Assembly (NCBI RefSeq): GCF_030867095.1
Contig: NC_081824.1
Location: 117,746,162 to 117,810,161 of the forward strand
Direction: 5' to 3'
From: Alligator mississippiensis
Taxonomy: Eukaryota > Chordata > Crocodylia > Alligatoridae
Length of the DNA stretch: 64,000 nucleotides
Each line of letters opens with the position of its first letter. Position 1 is the stretch's first letter. Below are positions 1 through 11,075 of the stretch, in pieces. Below the pieces are notes generated by a model that saw only the letters and a program-made list of their open reading frames with translations, was not told the origin of the DNA and ran no database searches. The translations under genes were made by a program, and so were the position numbers.

Positions 1-435
1 AGAGAGGCAGAAAGCAGCAGCATGAGCTGCCAGCTTGCCTGGCCTGTGCTGGAGGGGGTGGTGGAACAGGGTCCTCTTGCCTCAGAGGCCTGGCCTAGCT
101 TTCCCCAGTACCCCAGCCAAGGTAGCTGGGGGAAGGCTGTGAGGCAAGGGGGCTCTGTTCTACCTCCCCATCTCCATCTTCAGACAGGCAGCAAACCCCA
201 GCTGGCAGTACCGGTGGGGTGGAGTGGGATGGGGTGGGGTGGGGGCTTCAGGAGCACCCCCAGTTGCTGGCCAGGGCTGGTGCAGTCAGGCTCTGGCCCC
301 CCCTGCTTCCCCCCCGATTTAACATGTGAACATCTGTTGGGTTGGGGGATGGGGGTAGGCTCTAACACATGGTGCTTTATATAAAGCGTCATGAGTTAGA
401 GCACAGCCAAGGTACATCTGTCAGCACCCTGAGTC
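1..435. repeat. Palindrome-centred interspersed repeat, copy A
   Basis: A 42-base palindrome at 360-401 reads ctctaac...gttagag around a central tttatataaa. The same core in diverged form lies at 54328-54367, with similar flanks: a 'ctgtcagc' stretch near 428 here and 'gctgacagac' near 54305 there in the opposite orientation. I infer an interspersed, MITE-like family. Bases 1-300 are GC-rich and may be part of the same element, but its outer end is not in the window. The 120-codon frame at 22-384 has no recognisable domain and is probably chance. Confidence 0.45.
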
Positions 436-2115
436 TGAAAGATGCTATGCACCTACACAGTTTATACACTTAACAGATAGCTGGAACATATTCCAGATAG
501 CTGGAATATGTTACAGTATAAACAGTAAGCAACAAATTGAGACTGGCACTGTGTTATGCAGCTAAATGAGTTATGTATAGACTTAGTATGCATAGAATAC
601 ACTAGTAACAATAGTAATCTCACTGTAACCTTAAACATGAACTCAGTGTGACAGTTGAATGCCATTTCATGTGTACAAGTGTAGCGGACTTGGATATTCT
701 TTCCATACTTTCCTACAACACAAAATTCAGCTTAAAGGCAGAGAATTTAGATTGATTTTAGTTGCTCCAGGGTTAATTAGGAGATTTTTTTCTGATAGTC
801 TTATTAAAATATATATTTCTTACGATTTTCAACTTTTTAAAAGAAAATTATGTCTAAAATATTTTTTTAAAGTACAGCAAAATTCAGGAGTGATTATAAT
901 GAAAAAAATTGGACTGACAGTGAAACCCGTTTCTGCTGATACACAGGAAGAATATAGGTTCCTAAGTAGTTTGCAGCCATGAATACATGAATGCATAAGC
1001 AAGAGAAGAGACCCTCAAGAGAAAAACCTGGAAAAAGCACATTGTGGCGGGTACACAGAAATGAGCAGGCTGCATTAAATTGTTGCAAATGAGAGCATGG
1101 ACCTGGGGCATTTACCCTGGATCAGGGGATGTATCCTTCATGCATGTCATGACAAAGCAGTGAAAGCACATTTGGCAAAGGCCAAAGGAAACTGTGCCAG
1201 ACCATGTGCTTTGCCATTGTTCACCAGGAGGCTACCATCAGAGATCCTGCTGGAATGGCTGGGTACAGCTACTTATTTGGGAACTAAGGAAAAGCAGCCA
1301 TCCATGGCTGTATAATAACTTGGCTAGGATACTTCCTGTATCTTAAGTTCCAATTTTTCTTTTGAGTGAATGTGATCTAGTTCTGTTGGTCTATAATTGC
1401 TTGTCTGCAGTGACTAGCATCTATCCATGTTATTGCTATATTAAAAAAATGTAATTTGGGCTTGGGTATGAAAGGGATTGGCAGCATATGTATAAACTGA
1501 TGGTGGTCTGTTATGATTCATCTGTGCTGCTAATAGTGGTGGAGAGAAATACTGTTTATTGCTCTTTTGGCTGCACTGTCAATCCTGGAGGCAGATTACT
1601 ACAATAAACATCTGTTGCATGGAATCTCTGCCATTTGAATTTTGTGTACCTGGCGTTAAGGAGGAGGGAAAACATGATATGGTCCCAGGTGGCCGCAGGG
1701 CCACTTAATTTATGTGCATGTGTGTCAGAGCATGCCCTGCCTGCTAGGTAGTAACACTAGGAAGGGTGTGCAGCCTGCCACAAGACTTGGCCTCCAGTCT
1801 CTGCAGGGTGGAAGGAGGGAGGCTGGTAGTCTCTGCACACAAGGTTGGATGCCATCCATGCTGCGAGACTGAGGGAAGGGAGGATATGCAGAAGGAGCAT
1901 TTGGTCATATCATATCACGTATGGCAGTAACCCCCAAGCACAGCAACATAAAGATGTTGGCATGCACAAACAGCTAATCGAAACATCCTGCATACTATTA
2001 TCACCTGCATCTCTGCTGCTGATCTGGATGATGTTGAAGTCTGAGGGCTGCTTTGTGACTAGCTGGCTGCTGGTGGACTGGGAGGCTCCAGTATCTATTT
2101 TAGGATTGGTTAAAT
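436..2115. other. No recognisable feature
   Basis: This is mixed-composition sequence with only short open frames and no protein family I recognise. I see no tRNA-like cloverleaf, no splice-flanked exon I could defend and no repeat shared with the rest of the window. Confidence 0.5.
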
Positions 2116-2350
2116 CAGGGCTGTCCAATTTTGACAAGGTGCCAATGCACAATGTACACTGTGGGGGCGAACCCCCAGAATCCATTCCCACTGCAGAAGC
2201 AGCACTGGCAGCACAGTGTACGACTTCTTCCCCCTCATCCCTCTGCTTTGTGGACAGCGCCAATGTTGCATGTGTCCCCCTCTGGACTGTCTCCTGCTGC
2301 ACTGCAGGAGAAGCAGCTACAGAAACCTATGGCCTCCAGTTGAACAATCC
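2116..2350. mobile_element. Short hAT-like MITE
   Basis: The left end starts CAGGGCTGTCCAATTTT. The reverse complement of the right end starts AGGATTGTTCAACTGG, so the two ends form imperfect terminal inverted repeats of a CAGGGCTGTCCAA type common in vertebrate hAT elements. The flanks share only 'taaat', so the target duplication is degraded. The interior is GC-rich and has no coding capacity. Confidence 0.45.
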
Positions 2351-3129
2351 TAAATATCTGGACTCCTGGGTTTTGGGCCATCTTTTATTATGCCATTTTC
2401 AGGACTTGTGATCATATTGAGGTCCACCCGCAGATTTGTCCCCAAACTGGCATAAAATTGTCGTTCCCTAGCAAGATCTCTGGTGCACTTCTTTGTAGTA
2501 TGGAGCTGGAGCAGAGAAAATGCCTGAGTAGCTGTTAATGATACTTTCTTACATGAGCTCTTTGATGCAATACTTCAAGGTATCATCTTGGCTCCCCTTT
2601 ACTGCCATCTGAGGGGCTATGATTTTACATCCATATTCCTGTGATTCTTCCTGAGAGTTTGCTGGATCTTTGCCCACTTCTGTATAGATCCAGTTGCTGC
2701 AGTGGTGATTGACTTGGGCAGACTTGCTGGCATTGAGGTCATAAATATTAGAGTAAGGTGGTGTGAGTGGGTTTTTAAGGTCTGAGCCTTGGAGTATCCA
2801 AGCAGAAAAAGAGCAGAATATGGCCATGCACCAAAATTTAAAGTGGCCCCAAAACATAGATGTAAACAGACCAATCTAGTCTGCAAGGAAACAAAGAAAT
2901 GTGGGAAGGCAACTGGCTGATTGATTACCTAAATCAGAAAAGGGCTACATACAAACAGTGACATATGGAAACATGAGATAATTACCCTTGATTTATCCAC
3001 AGGTAAATTAGCCACTCTTGTGGTGGGGCTACATTACTTCCAGGGTTGTCATGTCACATGTTTACAAATGTTTTGCTTTGGAGTTTTCAGTCCCCTTTTC
3101 ACGGCCTGTTTCTTTGTCCACAGCATACA
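2351..3129. other. No recognisable feature
   Basis: Unique-looking, AT-moderate sequence. The open frames are short (up to about 100 codons), overlap on both frames and carry no recognisable domain. Confidence 0.5.
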
Positions 3130-4536
3130 TGCTATAGCAGGGGTGGGCAAAATACAACCTGCAGGCTGGATCAGAACCATGAGGCCATTCTATCCGGCCT
3201 GCAGGGCCCCTAAAAATTTTAGAAAATTAATATTTCTCTGTCTTTGGTTCCTGTCAAAAATGACAGGAGCCAGGAGTAGTAGGACCCAAGGGAAGCCTGG
3301 CAGGCTCCTACAACTGCAGGGCCCTCCCAGCCCCACCCCCCCAGCCGGAAGCCATGTGGCTGCCCCGCACCGAACCTCAGGTAAGCAGGCGGGAGGGGGG
3401 GGCCTGGGGGAAGGGAGGGCAGGGAAGGAGCCTGGGGAAAAGCAGCCCTTGACCTGCCCCGTGGCTGGTGCTCCCTGCTGCAGCCACTTGCAGCCTGCTG
3501 TCCTGAGCAGGCACAGGAAGCCCCAGGCGGGCTATGAGCAGGTGCAGCATAGAGTGGCTGCCACAGGGCAGGCATGGGGCCGCTTTTCCCACGCTCAGCA
3601 CTAGCTTGTTGGCTGCTGCTGCCCGCCTAGCACTGCAAGCGGGGGTGCCGCTCTGCTGGAACCAGCGCAGGGCCCAGGCTGGCAGCAGGAGTGAGTTACA
3701 AGCTGGTGCTGAGCACGGAAAAAGCGGCCCCTTGCCAGCCCCGTGCCCAGCGCCCCCACACTGCAGCCACCCACAGCCTGCCTGAGGCTGCCTGTGCCTG
3801 CTCAAAACAAAACGAAGGCAGGGGGTATATGGCAGGATGCCCTGCTTGTGCCCCTTGCCCCCCCACCACCAGTCCTGCTGCCCCTTGCCCCCCACCCAAA
3901 GCCCCTGCTTCCCAAGCTCTCTGTAGCTGTCATCAGCTACCTGAACCTGGGCCAGCTGCAAACATCTGCTGCCTCTCTGTCCCGGCCCTCGCCTGTGCCT
4001 ACTCAGGACAGCCCCGCACAGGCTGAGAGCGGCTGCAGCAGGGAGTGCGGGCCATGGGGTGGGTGAGGGGCTGCTTTTCCCTGCGCTCTGCACCAACTCC
4101 TTCCCTGATGGTAAGCAGGGGGTCGAGGCTGTGCGCTGCCCCCTGCCTGTACCACGGGGCTGGGGGGCACTGGGAGTGAGCGGGCGGGGAGCTAGCAGGA
4201 GCACGGGGCCCGCACTGGTGTGCCCCGGGGCGAGTGCCAGCAGGGCCCAGAGCACAGCGGCAGGGGTACAGGGTCCCAGCTGGCAGGGGCTCTATGGAAC
4301 TGGGCCAGCTCCCCCCTCTCCCTGCTGGTGCAGCCCAGCCCGCTCCACAGACCCCTGCCAGCCTGTGCCCCACTTTGGGCCCCACTGGTGCTGGCCCAGG
4401 GACATTGATCCCAAGATGGTGACCAGGGGGCGGGGCACCTGTCAAGGGGCAGGGCTACCCATGCAGCCCTCAACAGCTTGCCAAAACTGGGTAAGCAGCC
4501 CTCGGCCCAAAACAATTGCCCATCCCTGTGCTATAG
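3130..4536 (+). mobile_element. Complete non-autonomous hAT element (CAGGGGTGGGCAA family), copy 1
   Basis: The 8-base target duplication TGCTATAG is perfect at 3130-3137 and 4529-4536. The element (3138-4528, 1391 bases) starts CAGGGGTGGGCAAAAT and ends ATTGCCCATCCCTG, which are complementary inverted ends. Eight-base duplications and CAGGG termini are hallmarks of hAT transposons. The interior is a GC-rich minisatellite whose phrases ('gctgcagc', 'cctgtgcctg', 'gagcag') recur on both strands. It encodes no transposase, so the element must have been moved in trans. Frames of up to 292 codons here are by-products of the GC-rich repeats. Relatives lie at 11060-12788, 42597-43567 and 52196-53954. 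Confidence 0.88.
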
Positions 4537-5960
4537 TATTCTAAGGTAGATAAATGTTCTGCCATTTGTTTGTTTGGAGCCTTTTTGTTGTTTTGGGGTT
4601 TTTTGCTAGGGTGTCTTTGGCAAGTTTTCTGACCAAAAAGCCTTCACTGACAGCATTTTGCTGACAGAAGCATTCACAACCATCTCATAATGGCTGTATT
4701 GCAGCTGTGAATTTCAACACCCTCTTTGGGATAGGGCTTTGTCCTTTTAGAAAAACCTTTGGAATGATGATTTGTGCCAAAAATACTTACAAGCTAAAAC
4801 ACAATTATAGTCATCCTAGCTGAAATTTCTGCACATATTAACAGATTGACCCTTATGAAGAAATAAAGATAAGATATTTTAATTCATAGACCCTGTTTCA
4901 ATTAAAAAAACCACCTAATATGTATTCACAATATCACTGCATCCCTCAAACATAAAAAAGGAAAAAGGTGTTTTCTAACATAGTTGCTGTTCCTAGTATG
5001 AGGTGCTGTGAACCCTCAATCATCATTAAAAAATATGGAAGTTGACAGATGACAGTTTCAATTCACTTGTATTGCTACAGCAGGAGACAGACTTAAGTTT
5101 TACTGGAGCACTGCATACTGGTATAATTTAGTATTGATATAATTTTAAAATCTTTCCATAGTCATAGAGAATGGATAAAGCTTCCCTAAAAGTAAATAGT
5201 CAAGTCATAAAATGTATATTTTATGTTTGTACAAATTAATTCATCATACTTTTAATCAACAGTTCTCCATAAGAATTTTTTATTTGGGTAGCATGCCTTT
5301 CTCACCTTGCTCATACAAATAATATATTGATGTCTTTAAAGTCAGTCGGATGACAAAGGCATGGATGATTTGGCCTTTTGTGTGAGGCTGATTTAGTTAG
5401 CAATATTTTCATATTTGATTCAGAATTTCATGAGCTTTATGGTACTGAATTCAAACCAAACAGGGCTACCTGTCAGGACCAGGGTGAGGGTAGTCATGAT
5501 TAGGAGCCAGAGATCAGGGGAGTAGGGCCTAGAAAGTAGGCAGTAACTGGAGATAAGGTAAGGAATGAACTAGGGTAGGAGTGGAAGATAGGCAAAAGCA
5601 AGATCCTGGATAGGGAGGGAGAGACAAATCTAGATGATAGAGACCAAGTGTAGCTGCAAACCTGTGAAACACTGAACAGCTTGTTGCTGCTTTTTTTTGT
5701 AAGATCCTTCAGTGGCTGAGCTGCTTCCTGCAGGCTGTAAATCAATGAGAAAAAAGGTACAATAGCCAAGGCAAAGAGCCTGAAGATGTGGCACAAGAGA
5801 CTATGTGATACCAGTCCTGTTTCAAGAGCCTGCTTAGTGGCGTGATTACACTACGAGGATGTTTCCATTGAGCCCTGCTTCATTGCCAGCTGTGGGGTGG
5901 ACCCAGAGTCATCTCAAGACAGTGATGAAACCTGGAGGACCATGATGAGGCTCTAGTCCA
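4537..5960. other. AT-rich unique-looking sequence, no recognisable feature
   Basis: AT-rich DNA with many stop codons in all frames. I see no repeat ends, no coding similarity and no RNA gene. Confidence 0.5.
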
Positions 5961-6545
5961 GGGGTGGGCAAAATATGGCCCACGGGCCAAATCTGGGGTG
6001 CAAAGTGATTCCATCTGGTCTACAGCGGGTCCCTCTGCCCTGCCCAGCTCAGGCACAGGGGGCAGCTTGGACCGTGGCAAGTGCAGCCGATCCTACCATC
6101 CCCAGGCATAGAGGTGCCACCTGGCACAGAGTGCAGCCCACCCTATCCCCCCCATGCACAGCTCTCAGACATGCAGGCAGTGGGATGGGGGCAGCGGGGC
6201 TGGGATGGTGCAACAGCCAGACTTGTCTTCTTGGCAGCCCCTCTGGCAGCAGGTTTTTCTGGCTGCCACTGCCAGTGTCTCCTCCAGTGTTGCTGAACCC
6301 AGCCCTTGTGCCCGGGGAACCCAGCCCATCTGTTCCACACCTGCTGCCCAGGGCCCTGGAAAGAGTTGGTGGGCGGGCAGGGGAGACCAGATCATGGCCC
6401 CTGTGGGCAGGGTGCGCTTGGCCAGGTGGATAGGATGGGGCCACAGTAGGCAGGGAGTGGCATCTGGGAGCAGGCTGGACAGGGCCAGGGCCAGGATCGC
6501 AACAGAAAGGTGACAGTGAAAAGCCACAGCCTGGGGCAGAGCTGC
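5961..6545 (+). mobile_element. Partial hAT-like repeat, left end only
   Basis: Position 5961 opens with CAGGGGTGGGCAAAATATGG, the left terminus seen in the element at 3138. A GC-rich interior follows, rich in 'cagcccatc' and 'ggcagg' phrases. No matching right terminus or 8-base duplication of the left flank (ctctagtc) is visible by about 6545, so the copy is truncated or belongs to a sister family with a different tail. Overlapping frames of 120-205 codons on both strands are unsupported by any domain. Confidence 0.55.
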
Positions 6546-7635
6546 AATCCACTCCCTGCATATCCCTCCAGGGATGATAATAAAGTACAGATAAGATATA
6601 AATGACCAAACAGTACAGAGAAAGCACATCAAGCAAGTGATTAACATTTATAAAATGAAATTGCATCTAAAGAAATAGTAATCTTATTAATATTGGGGGG
6701 AAAATGAAGTTAATTTAGCCTCTATCAGTTGGCCAGCAGGAAAAGAACTTCTCACCTACATTTTAAATTAAGTTTTAAAAGAGCACTTAGCTCATCTGCA
6801 AGAACTATAGTTCAAGGCTGAAGTGCAAAGATTCTGAGATGGACTCAGATTATACCCCATTGCATGGCTCAGTATTGAAAAGCTGTTCCTAATAGGTTCC
6901 TACTCTAATTAATATTCATATGCCTATTTTTATCTTCTTTTTAAGCTGTATGTTGTCCTAAACCAGAGCTAACTGGTACAAAACCACTAAATGCACTCTA
7001 AGCAACCTTCAGCCTACTTCTTTGGCTGAGTCTTGCTCATATCTTTTAAAATAGAAATGATTCTATCCTCTGACAGTCTCTTGTTTGTTCATTCCTTTGT
7101 CTCTTCTCTTACCCAAACTTTGGTCAAGTGAATGGAAACAAATGCTATATCATATTGCTGTTAAGCGGTTTAGTCTACAGCAGAAGCATCCCATTTTGTC
7201 TCTTCCTGTTTGGGCTGCTAGGCAGGAAAAAGAACTACTCTGATAGCACTGACCTTAGGCAAGAAAATGTGACCATCCTGACAGCATCTCACCCATCCAT
7301 TTCCTCATCATTGCAAGCAGCTTTCCCACCATTGTGCCAACAGACCGTTCTTCCATCATCACATAGGATTCTTCTGTTACTCTCTTTACTGGATAACCTG
7401 CCCTTGTCCTTACAGCACTTGGAGCCCATGTGAATCTTGAATAGAAGGAATGTTAGTATGGTCAGGTGCCCACCCTACAGATGAGTAATGGGGAACTCAG
7501 GCTTTTTCAGCACAATCCCCCTCCCTCCCTCAACCTGCAGAATGATGTGAGTATTCCCTAAGACCTCCTTTCAGCAAGACCTAGTGCATGGCTGGACTCA
7601 GAGGTGTCCACTGGCAGATCTCTAATACACTCGGG
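6546..7635. other. No recognisable feature
   Basis: AT-rich sequence with short frames only. A 101-codon frame at 7128-7433 begins with a hydrophobic stretch, but I recognise no family and see no splice context that would support it. Confidence 0.4.
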
Positions 7636-7780
7636 TCTCTCTTTATGCAAGGGTGATGTCCCCAAAAAAACTTCGCATAAAGAAAATTTGCATAAAGAAA
7701 ATTTGTATAAAGCGAATTCACATAAAGTGAATCCATTATTACATGTAATTAATAGGGATACGTATAAGCTTCATTAAACT
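7636..7780. repeat. Tigger-like or simple 'cataaag' repeat
   Basis: The segment repeats variants of 'gcataaagaaaatttg' and 'cataaagcgaattca' in tandem, after 'gggtctctctttatgcaag'. This resembles the terminal region of Tigger/pogo-type elements and recalls 'tttccctcacattatgcgag' at 25721. No TA-flanked right end was found. Confidence 0.3.
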
Positions 7781-7849
7781 GCCCCCCCAAACCATGAAAA
7801 CTTCAAACAGTAATCACACAATACAATAATTGCTGTGCAGAGGCTGCTT

Positions 7850-8890
7850 GCAGTGCAGAGGCTGCTAGCTCTTCACTGCAAGCAGTGCGTGCAGGGGGTG
7901 TGTCGCCAGGGCAGCGCAGGACTGGCTGGAGAAGCTCCCAAGAGAGGGAAGTAGGGCAGCAGGGAACCTGGCTGCTCACTGCTCTTAGCTCTACCCTGCT
8001 TCCCTTCCCTGGGTGCCTCTCCAGCCCAGTGGGCGCAACCCAGCACGGTTGGGAACAGTGGGGCTACGAGCTCCCTGCTGCACTGGATCATGCCCGCTGG
8101 GCTGCAAAGGCACCCGGAGCAGGGAAGCAGGGAACAGCAGGGCCACGCAGAGATTCTTGCCCCATGCTGCAAGCAGCGGCATGTGAAGCGGGCATGTTGC
8201 CAAGGCAGCGCAGGGCAAGCACTTTCTCCGCGCGGTCCTGCTGTCTCTTGCTTCCCTGCCCTCAAGCCTCTGCAGCCCGGCGGGCATGACCTGGTGCAGC
8301 AGGGAGCTTGTAGCCTCTCTGTGCAGCCCCACTGTTTCCAGCTGCACCAGGTTGTGCGCACTGAGCTGGAGAGGCACCTGGGGCAGGGAAACAGAATGGC
8401 AGGCAATGGCAGCTGCTTGTCCTGCACTGCCCTGGGGATGTGCCTCCTGTGCCTGCTGCTCGTTGAGGGGCACGGCCCTGTGCCACAGGAGGCACGTGGC
8501 CAGGGCAGTGGGGTACAGGGTGCTGGGACCAGGTGGGAGAGGAGCCAAGCCAGGCCCAGGATCAGGGCTAGAGCCCACTGTGCCTATGCATCTGCCACTT
8601 CCCCTTGGAAGTGTGCGCGGCAGCAGGGAGTCAGCCTCTCCATCCCTGACAAGCCACTGGAGGCTCTGTCCTGTTCCCTGCTGGGGCCCTGCTGCTGCAC
8701 ACTACACTCCAAGCAGCCCCAGCCCTGCCCAGTTCCCTCCCTACAGGGACTTCAATCCCCCTCTTCCCTCCCAGTTACCTTCCAGAGCTGCGCTCAAGGC
8801 TACTTGGGGCCACGTGCATGTACTGTACATGCACATGGTACCTCCTGTCTCACCGCCTTCCTTCCGCTTCCTCTCAGCTCCCTGCAGGCT
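7850..8890. repeat. GC-rich block of palindromic units
   Basis: Three imperfect palindromes follow one another: about 7985-8125, 8240-8395 and 8429-8514. In the first two, 'gggtgcctctccagccc' faces 'gggctgcaaaggcaccc' or a close variant. In the third, 'actgccctggggatgtgcc' faces 'ggcacgtggccagggcagt'. Units recur about 290 bases apart: 'cagggcagcgcagg' near 7908 and 'caaggcagcgcaggg' near 8198. This pattern fits the interior of a foldback or MITE-type element. Frames of up to 313 codons on both strands are by-products of the repeats. Confidence 0.6.
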
Positions 8891-9660
8891 GGAATTTGGA
8901 ATTTTGTGAACACGTTGGCAACTGTAAACACAACTCTGAAGGATCTTGACAGATTGGAAAGTTGGACTAGAGCTAACAGGATGAAGTTCAATGAGGGCAA
9001 ATGCAAGGTGTCACACCTTCAGGAGGAATAATCAAAAACATAAATATAAAATGGGTGACACCTGGCTGGATGGCAGCACTATCGGACATGGAAGTTTTGG
9101 TAGATGACAGACTCCATATGAATCTGCAGTGTGATGCAGCTGCCCAAAAAGGCAAAAGTGGTTTTGGGATGCACCTACAGAAGTATTAGGTGCAAGACAG
9201 GAGGTGATAGTACCTTTACTCTGCACTGGTTAGGCCTCAGCTGGAGTACTGTGTGTGGTTCTGGGCTCCACATTTTAGAGAGGATCTAGAGGTGGGCAAC
9301 AAAGGGCTTGGAAGTCAAGTCATACACGGAGAAGTTGAAGGAGCTAGTTATGTTCAGCTTGTGGAGAAGGTGCTGAAGAGGGGACATGATAGCAGTCTTC
9401 AAATACTTGAAGGGCTGCCATGAAGAGGGAAAGCACCTTCTCTCTCGTGCTGTAGAGAGGAGGACTTGGACCAGTGGCTTGAAGTTGCAGCAAAATAAGT
9501 TTTTTAGATTTGGGTATCTGGAAAAAACTTCTTCACTGTTAGAACAGAGAGGCAGTAGAATAGGCTGCCTAGGGAAGTTGTGGGCTGTACATTCCTGAAG
9601 GTGTTCATGAAGAGGCTGGACAGCCACTGGTTGGGGATGATCTAGGTGTAGCTATGCCTA
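8891..9660 (+). mobile_element. Old CR1 LINE fragment (3' half of ORF2 and tail)
   Basis: The plus strand encodes a decayed C-terminal part of CR1 ORF2. One frame reads LDRLESWTRANRMKFNEGK near 8945-9001, the thumb segment that follows the FADD box in CR1 reverse transcriptase. Further on the frame gives [14 protein letters not shown] near 9235-9281. Frameshifts and stops separate the pieces. The 3' end lies near 9640-9660 ('gatgatctaggtgta'), and the usual octamer tail is worn away. The N-terminal reverse transcriptase and the endonuclease are absent, as expected from 5' truncation during target-primed reverse transcription. It is much more diverged than the copies at 19579 and 32536. Confidence 0.8.
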
Positions 9661-9823
9661 TGTTCTACCATTGGTATTTCCCATGCTTTTGGGCTTTGCT
9701 GGTTGCCCCCACCCTCCTCCACCCACACTTTTCTGCTACATGTGTGAAGGTGTTTTTAAGTCTTCCCAAAGGCATTGAGTGTTGGCTACAGCTAAGACAG
9801 GGTGTTGGGTTGAAATTTGAGTT

Positions 9824-10450
9824 GTTTTTTTTTTTTTTTGTGGGCAAGGAGAACTATGCGATTAATCACCAGCACTCATCCAATAATCAGTCAGAAGCTT
9901 TATTGACTACAAAATTATTCATTAAACACAAAGCAATTCATTAACTGGGGTTGCCAGTATACAAGTAGTTAACTTTACTGGGATTGCCAGAATATAAGCA
10001 GGCAGTTACCAAAAACTGAGCACGTTACTGTGACTCCTCACTGTGTCACGGTCTGTCTAGAGCTGTTACTCAGGAGACACTCTCCTCAGTCGGCCATATT
10101 TGGTGAGGTTTCCTGGGTTATGCTGCTCCAAGTCTGAAGGCTTGGTCTTCCTTTAGAAATCCATGTACATCACTCCCTCAGAAATCCATGCAGGTGATTC
10201 AAACAACAAATAGCGAATAGTGATTTCACTTGCTTAGGCTATTTAACCCTTTCATGACATCACCTTACTAAGGCTAGCCAAGTTTGTTTTATAATATATT
10301 GGAAACTTCATAATAGCACAGGAATTACACACCTGGAATATTTTCCTGTTATTGTCCTGTTCTTACACTGATTAGTTCCAATGGTCACCACATTATTATC
10401 TTAATTTATGGTTCTATTGTTCTGGATGTTCCCTGGCATTTTACTGGCGT
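9824..10450 (-). mobile_element. Possible LTR or poly(A)-tailed retrosequence, minus strand
   Basis: On the minus strand a polyadenylation signal (AATAAAGC, 9898-9905 on the plus strand 'gctttatt') is followed about 60 bases later by 'ccttgcccaca' and then a long A run (plus-strand T run 9824-9839). A TATA-like 'gttaaatagcc' lies upstream near 10240. This could be an LTR ending in CA next to an A-rich stretch, or a retroposed transcript. The upstream boundary and any second LTR are not visible. Confidence 0.35.
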
Positions 10451-10837
10451 TAACCTTAGGCCACAATCACTGCTAATTCTGAATTATCTTAAAAAGACTT
10501 CTGGGGGTTTGGTTAACTTGATGTGCTCAGATTGGATTTTCCTTGCAACACAGGGGACTTTGTAAGCAGAGGGGCAAGACCCTCTAGCCGGGAACCTCCA
10601 GCTTTGGTCCCAGCATTGGCACTGCCCAGTCAGTTAGACTGATAGCCATATTTGTGGTCAGGAAGAAATTTACCCCATGGTCAGATTGGCATGGAGGGTG
10701 AGGGTTTTTTCCCCTGTGGGTGTGGCTGTCTACCTGGGATCTCTTGAGCATATCTAAACAACACTGCATAGAAGCAGGACATTGACCTCTGGTTCCCCTG
10801 CCTGCGGCAGGTTTCGGTGTTAGGTCTGTGTTTCTAG
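10451..10837. repeat. Old interspersed-repeat-like segment, unclassified
   Basis: The stretch near 10660-10760 ('caggaagaaatttacccca', then 'cagattggcatggagg') resembles a sequence often found next to CR1 tails in turtle and crocodilian DNA. I base this on general familiarity and cannot define ends or coding content. Confidence 0.3.
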
Positions 10838-11075
10838 AATCATAGAAAGTTAAGGTTGGAAGGGACCTCAGGAGGTCATCTAGTCCAACCTCCTGCTCAA
10901 AGCAGGACCATCCCCAACTAGATCATCCCAGACAAGCTTTCTCTATCTGGGTTTTGAAAACCTCCAAGGATGGAGCTTCTACCATCTCTGGGTAGCCTGT
11001 TCCAGTGTCTTACTACCCTCCTAGTGAGAGCATTCTTCTTAATATCTAAGCTAGTGTATAATTTGTTTGGCTTCC
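10838..11075 (-). mobile_element. CR1 LINE 3' end
   Basis: The minus-strand 3' end is marked by 'aatcatagaaagttaaggt' and 'ggaagggacctcaggaggtc', the conserved CR1 3' UTR. The preceding coding part is the last part of ORF2: a minus frame at 10918-11139 includes VVRHWNRLPRDGR, equivalent to the 'VWNGLPREV' region of the copy at 19667. The upstream part is replaced at about 11075 by a hAT fragment. Confidence 0.8.

Noticed and set aside
3377..4255. 292-codon open frame on the minus strand
   Set aside because: It lies wholly inside a hAT element with a GC-rich minisatellite core; other frames on both strands are also open there, and no domain is recognisable.
7128..7433. 101-codon frame with a hydrophobic start as a small secreted protein
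   Set aside because: No family similarity, no splice or promoter context, and frames of this length are expected by chance in 64 kb of vertebrate DNA.
8090..9031. 313-codon open frame on the plus strand
   Set aside because: Most of it crosses the palindromic GC-rich block. Only its last 45 residues are meaningful, and these are a CR1 reverse transcriptase remnant.
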